Shown piece after piece: positions 43,735 through 49,585 of a stretch of 49,585 bases of DNA. The notes under the pieces were generated by a model. The model was not told where the DNA came from, made no database searches, and worked only from the letters and a program-made list of their open reading frames with translations. The DNA lies in assembly GCF_900207575.1 (NCBI RefSeq), contig NZ_OAOQ01000023.1, forward strand, positions 1 through 49,585, read 5' to 3'. Both the position numbers and the translations under genes were made by a program. Within the stretch, counting starts at the first letter, position 1, and every line of letters begins with the position of its first letter. The stretch is from Cereibacter ovatus (GTDB lineage: Bacteria; Pseudomonadota; Alphaproteobacteria; Rhodobacterales; Rhodobacteraceae).

Positions 43735-44661
43735 CTACTTCAGGAATTCAGACACCGTCCTGGCGTCGATCCGCGCCTGGGCGGCATGACCAAGGGCCGG
43801 CAGGCGCAGCCGCTTGGCCAGCCCTACCAGCAGGGGATCGCGCAAGCCATGCCGCTTTACCCGCAGCGACCAGATCGCCCGCTTGTTCATAGCCTGCAGG
43901 GCCACCCGCTCCATCCGTCGGGGAAAAACCGGGCGGTGTCCGCTGGGCGCATAGCCGCGCGCGGTCAGCAAAGGCCCCAATCGCGCCTCGACAAGGCCCA
44001 GGTCGCGGGCGGTCTGGTTGCGCCGCCATTGTTCGACCAGCGAGGCATCGGGTGGATCATAGGTCGAGGCCCGATGATAGTCGAGCATCGCCGGATCGAA
44101 CGGCAGGCCGACAAAGGACGTGATCCTGGCCAATTCCTCGGCCGGGGCAAGGATCAGCCGCTCGTAGTGCAACGTCATCGTCCGCGTGCCGGGAAAGGCA
44201 GCCATCGCCCGGTCCCATTCCCGCTCGGTCCGAAGCCAGTGTTCGACGCCGTGATAGACCGTTCCCGCCCAGCCCATGCCGATCGACGATCGCGCCACAT
44301 CGCGCGGATCGCGCAGCATGTGCAGAATCGGCGTATCGGGGAACAGCCGCAGGGCGGTTTCGATTCCGCGATGCATCATCAAAACCACACATTGGTCGGG
44401 CCGATCACGCAATTGGCCGATCATGTCGATCAGAGCCTCGCGCCCGGGCAGTGCGGGATCAAGCCGGGCGCGGCTTGCCCGGTAGATACGGTTGCGCCCA
44501 AGGCGGTCCGCGTCGATCGTAACCCTGCCGTCCGGGGCGATTGCCGTGAAATCGAACAGGAAATCCGTCTCGCCCGGGCAGCTCAGCCCAGGATGCATGT
44601 CCAGCATCAGCCTGAGAAGGGTCGTCCCCGAACGCAGCGCACCATAGGCAATCACGAACAT
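43735..44661 (-). CDS. Sulfotransferase family protein
   Basis: The 308-residue product begins MFVIAYGALRSGTTLLRLML, a PAPS-binding loop at the extreme N-terminus, and contains ILHMLRDPRDVARSSIGMGW, the 3'-phosphate motif with R and S. A further segment TMTLHYERLILAPAEELARI matches the family (YExL). It follows the initiating sugar transferase gene on the same strand by 116 bases. Acceptor unknown; a polysaccharide is likely from context. Confidence 0.82.
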   Translation of the reverse strand: MFVIAYGALRSGTTLLRLMLDMHPGLSCPGETDFLFDFTAIAPDGRVTIDADRLGRNRIYRASRARLDPALPGREALIDMIGQLRDRPDQCVVLMMHRGIETALRLFPDTPILHMLRDPRDVARSSIGMGWAGTVYHGVEHWLRTEREWDRAMAAFPGTRTMTLHYERLILAPAEELARITSFVGLPFDPAMLDYHRASTYDPPDASLVEQWRRNQTARDLGLVEARLGPLLTARGYAPSGHRPVFPRRMERVALQAMNKRAIWSLRVKRHGLRDPLLVGLAKRLRLPALGHAAQARIDARTVSEFLK

Positions 44662-44777
44662 CCCGGGCGTTCTCCGATTGAAACGACGAAACGCGCATCA
44701 CCGACACACCACACAAACAGCCGTTTTCCCGTCGCCTTGGAACGCGTGCTTGCGCGGCAGGATCAGCGGGTCAAGGA

Positions 44778-45470
<693 letters not shown>

Positions 45471-46134
45471 GGTTCAATTTCTCAAACATAAAAAGGTCGT
45501 GGCTCCGGTGGCCGGACGCCTTGAAGGGAAGCCCGCGGACCAAGGGGAAGTTCCCTTAAATCTGCCGTCAGACTGTCCCCGAATCCGATCACCTTATCCT
45601 CATGGATAATATTTTTTTACCAATGTAGCAAATCCTATTCTTTGGATAGCTTGACGATCCATCCGATAACGCACTGATTTGGAAACAGATCCTGCGCACC
45701 CGTCAAGCAGGTTGGCCTTTTGGTCACTCTGTGCTTCACCTTTCACCAAGGGGGCTTGCGGTTTCAGCGTTAAGCAAATATTCAATCTGTGGTTGTATCC
45801 GCGCCCACAAAATGCAATTGCAAGAGAATCCCGACTGCCTAATGGGACAGACGCTCAGGCCAAGGGCCATTGCGGCAGGTCCAACGGTCCCCGCCCAAAG
45901 GATCGATCCCGATCAGCCCCCCCCCACATACCGCGAAATCGAAAGGACGGGGCGCGCGCAGCCAAGGCATCAGGTTCCGGCAGGAAAGGCGCCACACTGT
46001 TTCCTGTCATGTCACAAACCTGCCGCGCCAGGCTTCCGCCACAACAGGCCCCGTGCCGGGCGGTCCGGCCGCAAGCCGCCGGCACCCTGCCCCCCTTACC
46101 CGCCAAAAGGCCCCCTTGACCGCCAGAAGGACCG
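45471..46134. other. Long intergenic region upstream of the initiating transferase
   Basis: AT-rich for this genome from about 45590 to 45840, with no gene I can support. It probably contains the promoter of the transferase-sulfotransferase pair. A run of nine C bases occurs at about 45918-45926. A 61-codon minus frame at 45600-45785 has no ribosome site or homology I recognise. Confidence 0.45.
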
Positions 46135-47039
46135 TCACACCCCCAGCCGCGCGCGGATGTCGGCGGGCGCCTGGTGATGGATGGCCACGAAATCGTGAGC
46201 CCGGACGAAACCAGGATCGCCTTGGCCGATCAGCGCCACCCTGATCAGCCGGCGGGGCAGCGCGAACAAATCATAGCCTTTGGCCTTGAGGATCGAAAAG
46301 GTCGTAGCGGTTCGCGGCCGGTTTTCTTCGAACAGGATGACCTGCGGCATCACCGGTGACGGGCCGGTGAACAGGCCGGTCAGCACCTCGCTTTCGAACC
46401 CTTCGACATCAATCTTCAGAAGCCGGACTTCGGTGATGCCACATTGTTCCAGGATGGCGGACAGGGGTTCCACGCGAACCTTGAAGACATGTTCGACCGG
46501 CCGATCCGGGTGGTCGAGCAGGGACGCCTGCCCGGCGGCACCCGAAGCTCCGACTCGCCCTGCGCGCGGCCAAGGGCGACCGGGAACAGCTCGACCGGAA
46601 TCCCCGGATTGGCCGCTTTCATGCGGCGCAGCCGTTCCTGCATCAGCGGCGAGGGTTCAAAGGCAAGAACCCGGCCATGCTCTCCTACCCGGCTGGCGAT
46701 CAAGGCCGTCATCAGCCCCAGATTGGCGCCCGCATCCAGCGCGGTGTCGCCGGGGGACAGCACCCGGTCGATGACCCAGGTCAGCTTGGGGTCCAGATCC
46801 CCCATCAGATACATTGATCGCCCCACCAGATCGTTCAGCGGAACCGGACACCGGATGCCGCGGATGTCGGCCCAGACCAGATCCGCCGAGGGCGGGCAAA
46901 GCACCTTGGCCACTCGCGAACAGGCCACCGCGCCGTATCCGCTTGCAAAGGGATATTTCCTGAAGAACCAGCGGGTCGCAGACCGCAGAGGCGCACTTTT
47001 CGCGAAGGTCTCTGCCGGGGTCTGGGGGTTTCCGGACAT
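46135..47039 (-). pseudogene. FkbM family methyltransferase, frameshifted
   Basis: The first part (start 47039) has the SAM-binding segment DTALDAGANLGLMTALIASRVG and VLAFEPSPLMQERLRRMK. After ELRVPPG (about 46525-46540) the frame goes wrong, while the neighbouring frame continues with SLLDHPDRPVEHVFKVRVEPL, LLKIDVEGFESEVLTGL and VILFEENRP to a stop at 46135. KIDVEGFE is the hallmark of FkbM methyltransferases. One base change therefore separates two halves of one gene. Such enzymes O-methylate sugars. Divergent from the GT2 gene. Confidence 0.8.
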
Positions 47040-47221
47040 TGTTATTCCCAATCAATCAAGGCCAGCGGACAAGAGGGGCCGGCAGCATTTCAAATATAAG
47101 AATCACCCTAGCTTCAAAATCGTATGACCGCTTCCCTTTGTTTTCGAGATAGGCGAACGTGGCGCGTCCCGTGCCGGTCACGCGCAGGGCCGCCGTGATA
47201 TTGGAAAACCGCGATTTCAAG

Positions 47222-48154
47222 ATGTTAACCCATCCCTCCTCCCGTTCTTATGTCCTGATCTCGCCCTGCCGGAACGAGGCCGCCTATATGCGCCGCACGC
47301 TGGACAGCGTGATCGCCCAGACGGTGCGGCCCGCGCTTTGGGTGGTGGTGGATGACGGCTCGACCGACGAGACGCCGCAGATCCTGGCCGATTACGCTGC
47401 GCGCCACGACTGGATCCGGGTGGTGGCCAAGCCCGACCGCGGCCACCGCGCCGTGGGGCCGGGCGTGATCGAGGCGTTCCATGCCGGGTATGCCACCATC
47501 GACCCCACGGCCTTCGCTTATTCCTGCAAGCTCGATCTCGATCTGGATCTGCCGCCGCGCTACTTCGAGACCCTGATCGCGCGGATGGAGGCCGACCCGC
47601 GTCTGGGCACCTGTTCGGGCAAGCCCTATGCCCGCCACGGCGACCGGCTGATTTCCGAGAAGTGCGGCGACGAGATGTCGGTCGGCATGACCAAGTTCTA
47701 CCGCCGCGCATGTTTCGAGGCGATCGGCGGCTATGTCCGGCAGGTGATGTGGGATGCGATCGACTGCCACAAGGCGCGGCAGCTGGGCTGGAAGGCTGCC
47801 AGCTGGGACGAGCCCGCCCTGCGGTTCGAACATCTGCGCCCGATGGGATCAAGCCAGCAGTCGATCTTCACCGGCCGCCGCCGTCATGGCTTCGGGCAGT
47901 ATTTCATGGGGTCGGACCCGCTGTATTTCGCGGCGACCGCGCTTTATCGCATGACGCATCCGCCCTATGTGCTGGGGGGGCTGGCGATGCTTCAGGGCTA
48001 TTTCGGCGCCTGGGTCCGGGGTGTGCCGCAACTGGACGATCCGGCCCTGCGCGCCTTCATCCGCGCCTATCAGCGCCGCGCGCTGCGGGTGGGCAAGGCC
48101 CGCGCCGTGGCCGAGATCGAGGCCCGCCCCCCTGCCGGTTCGGCCATCGCCTGA
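47222..48154 (+). CDS. GT2 family glycosyltransferase
   Basis: The 310-residue GT-A enzyme has LISPCRNEAAYMRRTLDSVI, VVVDDGSTDETPQILADYA and a KLDLDLDLPPRYF segment with the DxD-type metal motif. The later IGGYVRQVMWDAIDCHKARQ contains the catalytic acidic region. No transmembrane helix is obvious. The start at 47222 lies in a stretch rich in A/T; an upstream in-frame start at 47159 is less likely. Convergent with the GT4 gene, four bases apart. Confidence 0.88.
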   Translation: MLTHPSSRSYVLISPCRNEAAYMRRTLDSVIAQTVRPALWVVVDDGSTDETPQILADYAARHDWIRVVAKPDRGHRAVGPGVIEAFHAGYATIDPTAFAYSCKLDLDLDLPPRYFETLIARMEADPRLGTCSGKPYARHGDRLISEKCGDEMSVGMTKFYRRACFEAIGGYVRQVMWDAIDCHKARQLGWKAASWDEPALRFEHLRPMGSSQQSIFTGRRRHGFGQYFMGSDPLYFAATALYRMTHPPYVLGGLAMLQGYFGAWVRGVPQLDDPALRAFIRAYQRRALRVGKARAVAEIEARPPAGSAIA

Positions 48155-48158
48155 CCGT

Positions 48159-49379
48159 TCAGGCCAAAAGCCGGTCCAGCCGGGCGGCCTCGGTCGCGAT
48201 GGCATGATGGGCCTCGACCTTCGCCCGGCCCGCATCGCCCATCCGGCGGCGCAGGTCGGGGTCTTGCAGCAGCCGCTCAAGCGCCCGGGCCAGCGCGGGC
48301 GCATCACCCGGCGGCACAAGGCAGCCGCTGTCGCCCTCGGCCACCAGTTCGGGAATGCCGGCGATGCGGGTGGCCACCACCGGCAGGCGGCTCGCCATCG
48401 CCTCCATCAGCACCACGGGCACGCCTTCGGCAAAGCTGGGCAGCGCAAAGAGATCGGCCCGCGCCAGCACCCCCGCCACCTCGTCTTGCGAAAGATAGCC
48501 GGTGAAGGTGACGGCCCCGCCAAGCGCCTCGGCGCGGGCCTCGATCGCTGCGCGTTCGGGGCCGTCGCCCACCAGCGTCAGCCGCGCATCGGGATGGGTT
48601 TTCAGCACCTCGGCAAAGGCATCAAGCAGCACGGGCACCCCCTTCACCGCCGCCAGCCGGCCGACAAAGACGATCTCCTTGCCCGCGGGGCGGTCGGCCG
48701 TCCGGCCATAGCGGGCGGGGTCGATGCCGCAATGCACGATCTTCAGCTTCGGCCAGTGCCGGGGATCGGCGAAGATCATCGCCTGGCTGCGGCAGAACCG
48801 GCTGATGCAGACGGTGAAGCGCGCCCGCGCGATCTTTTCATCCAGCCGCCAGAGTCGGGGTTCGAAGAAGATCGCGGGGCCATGCAGCGTCATGCTGAAG
48901 GGCAGGCCCGCCAACGCCCCGGCCAGCATCGCGACCGAGCCGCTGGAATCGCCAAAATGGTTGTGCAGGTGGCTGACGCCCTGCTGCTGCAAGTGGTGCG
49001 CCAGAACCGCGGCTTCAAGAAGATAGAACATCTGCCACAGTGTGCCCTTCACCCCCGGCCGCCGCGTCCGCCAGGCCAGGTTGAGCGCGTCCAGCGCGCG
49101 GCGCGGGCTGCGCAGGGCAAAGGCCAGCGCACGGGCCAGCCGCACCGGATTCAGCGCCGCGCGCAGAACATAGAAGGTGGTGTCGGCTGCCGCCCGTTCG
49201 GCCGGGCCGCGCAGATGTTCAGGCCCCGGGCGGCGGATCGAGCAGGTCAGAACCTCGCGGCCAAGCGTCCGCAACGCCTCGACCTCGCGCAGGATGAAGG
49301 TGTGCGAGACCGCCGGATAGCTGCCGGTCAGATAGGCGATGCGGGGGGGGGTGGAACCGGACGGGGGGGAGTCGGGCAT
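48159..49379 (-). CDS. GT4 family glycosyltransferase
   Basis: The 406-residue GT-B enzyme reads RIAYLTGSYPAVSHTFILRE near the start, SHLHNHFGDSSGSVAMLAG mid-way, and IVFVGRLAAVKGVPVLLDAF plus FALPSFAEGVPVVLMEAMAS (E-x7-E) in the donor-binding half. A run of nine identical bases lies at 49343-49351, inside codons 10-13 (STPPR). If that tract slips, the protein is lost at the N-terminus. Acts in the surface polysaccharide pathway by context. Confidence 0.88.
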   Translation of the reverse strand: MPDSPPSGSTPPRIAYLTGSYPAVSHTFILREVEALRTLGREVLTCSIRRPGPEHLRGPAERAAADTTFYVLRAALNPVRLARALAFALRSPRRALDALNLAWRTRRPGVKGTLWQMFYLLEAAVLAHHLQQQGVSHLHNHFGDSSGSVAMLAGALAGLPFSMTLHGPAIFFEPRLWRLDEKIARARFTVCISRFCRSQAMIFADPRHWPKLKIVHCGIDPARYGRTADRPAGKEIVFVGRLAAVKGVPVLLDAFAEVLKTHPDARLTLVGDGPERAAIEARAEALGGAVTFTGYLSQDEVAGVLARADLFALPSFAEGVPVVLMEAMASRLPVVATRIAGIPELVAEGDSGCLVPPGDAPALARALERLLQDPDLRRRMGDAGRAKVEAHHAIATEAARLDRLLA

Positions 49380-49454
49380 CGCTTCGGCACATCCTCAATC
49401 AACAGTGGCAGCTAGGGGAAAGGCTGCGGCAAAGTAAAGTCACCCGAAGAAGAC

Positions 49455-49483
49455 TGCCCCGGCGGTCGCCAACCGCCGGGGCA
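49455..49483 (-). terminator. Intrinsic terminator
   Basis: TGCCCCGGCGGT at 49455-49466 and its exact complement at 49472-49483, with a 5-base loop. Read on the minus strand it is followed by a T-containing tail (GTCTTCTTC), so it most likely ends the partial gene at 49504. Confidence 0.75.
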
Positions 49484-49503
49484 GGATCGCGCTTTTGCCG
49501 TCG

Positions 49504-49585
49504 TCAGGCCACGGTCGCGATGACCTGCCCCGACGTGGCGTAGCTGACGGTTCCGCCGATGACATCGGCGAAGGTGCCGGTGATG
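49504..49585 (-). CDS. C-terminal end of an unidentified protein (cut by window edge)
   Basis: The minus frame reads ITGTFADVIGGTVSYATSGQ, then VIATVA and a stop at 49504-49506. Only 26 residues are inside the window. The Gly/Thr/Val-rich pattern would fit the C-terminal beta-rich part of a secreted or surface protein, but no identity can be given. A good terminator follows at 49455-49483, supporting that this is a real gene end. Confidence 0.5.
   Translation of the reverse strand, partial: ITGTFADVIGGTVSYATSGQVIATVA

Noticed and set aside
45600-45785. 61-codon minus-strand ORF in the gap upstream of the sugar transferase
   Set aside because: No ribosome site, no motif, and AT-rich promoter-like DNA explains the open frame.

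Overview
The window looks like a piece of a GC-rich alphaproteobacterial chromosome, most likely a Rhodobacteraceae/Paracoccaceae member (Rhodobacter-Cereibacter-Paracoccus type). The reasons are the very high GC third positions, a sphaeroides-heme-protein (SHP) cytochrome cluster, the nadA-nadB-nadC order, and IS66/IS5/IS110 remnants of the kind common in that family. No rRNA, tRNA or CRISPR array was seen.

Region 1 (1-9204) is a wrecked prophage and IS zone. A lambda/HK97-type packaging module on the minus strand (terminase, portal, prohead protease) is cut by an IS66 copy at the left edge. A lower-GC restriction-modification cassette sits between terminase and portal: an HTH-methyltransferase-specificity fusion, a PD-(D/E)xK nuclease and a small opposing ORF. 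The terminase lacks its ATPase half and is fused in frame to the N-terminus of an IS66 TnpC transposase. Two further IS66 pieces (8554-9201 plus, 7907-7075 minus) fit together as one element split by an inversion of 7908-9201. A 28-bp dif-like XerCD site lies at 8140-8167 inside that segment.

Region 2 (9202-16212) holds a respiratory-type cytochrome cluster (b561-diheme fusion, SHP, diheme c, b561) behind a duplicated palindromic operator, then ilvD, a YiiX-like cysteine hydrolase and a TspO-like membrane protein.

Region 3 (16213-21837) has a sulfotransferase-like gene and a GDP-heptose set (HddC-GmhB fusion, GmhA, HddA). hddA lacks its 5' end and is frameshifted at an 11-base poly-G tract. 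It is followed by unassigned sequence and a decayed IS110 transposase.

Region 4 (21838-31187) has a TetR-regulated HlyD/FtsX-like/ATPase exporter operon, then a scrambled zone: a PAS (Aer-like) gene cut at its 3' end, IS5-type transposase pieces, a substrate-binding-protein fragment, modA, a 3'-truncated modB, and a perfect 252-bp duplication of part of the PAS gene fused into modB.

Region 5 (31188-38820) is housekeeping: UPF0114 protein, CNNM/HlyC-CorC protein, small membrane proteins, a uxuA fragment and the nadABC operon.

Region 6 (38821-49585) is a cell-surface polysaccharide region: an ExeA/GspA-type ATPase, two GT4 glycosyltransferases, three more sulfotransferase-like proteins, an ExoY/WbaP-type initiating sugar-phosphate transferase, a frameshifted FkbM methyltransferase and a GT2 glycosyltransferase. 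This suggests a sulfated or otherwise decorated exopolysaccharide. Several reading frames here and in hddA are broken by single-base changes, so either decay, phase variation or base-calling error must be kept in mind.
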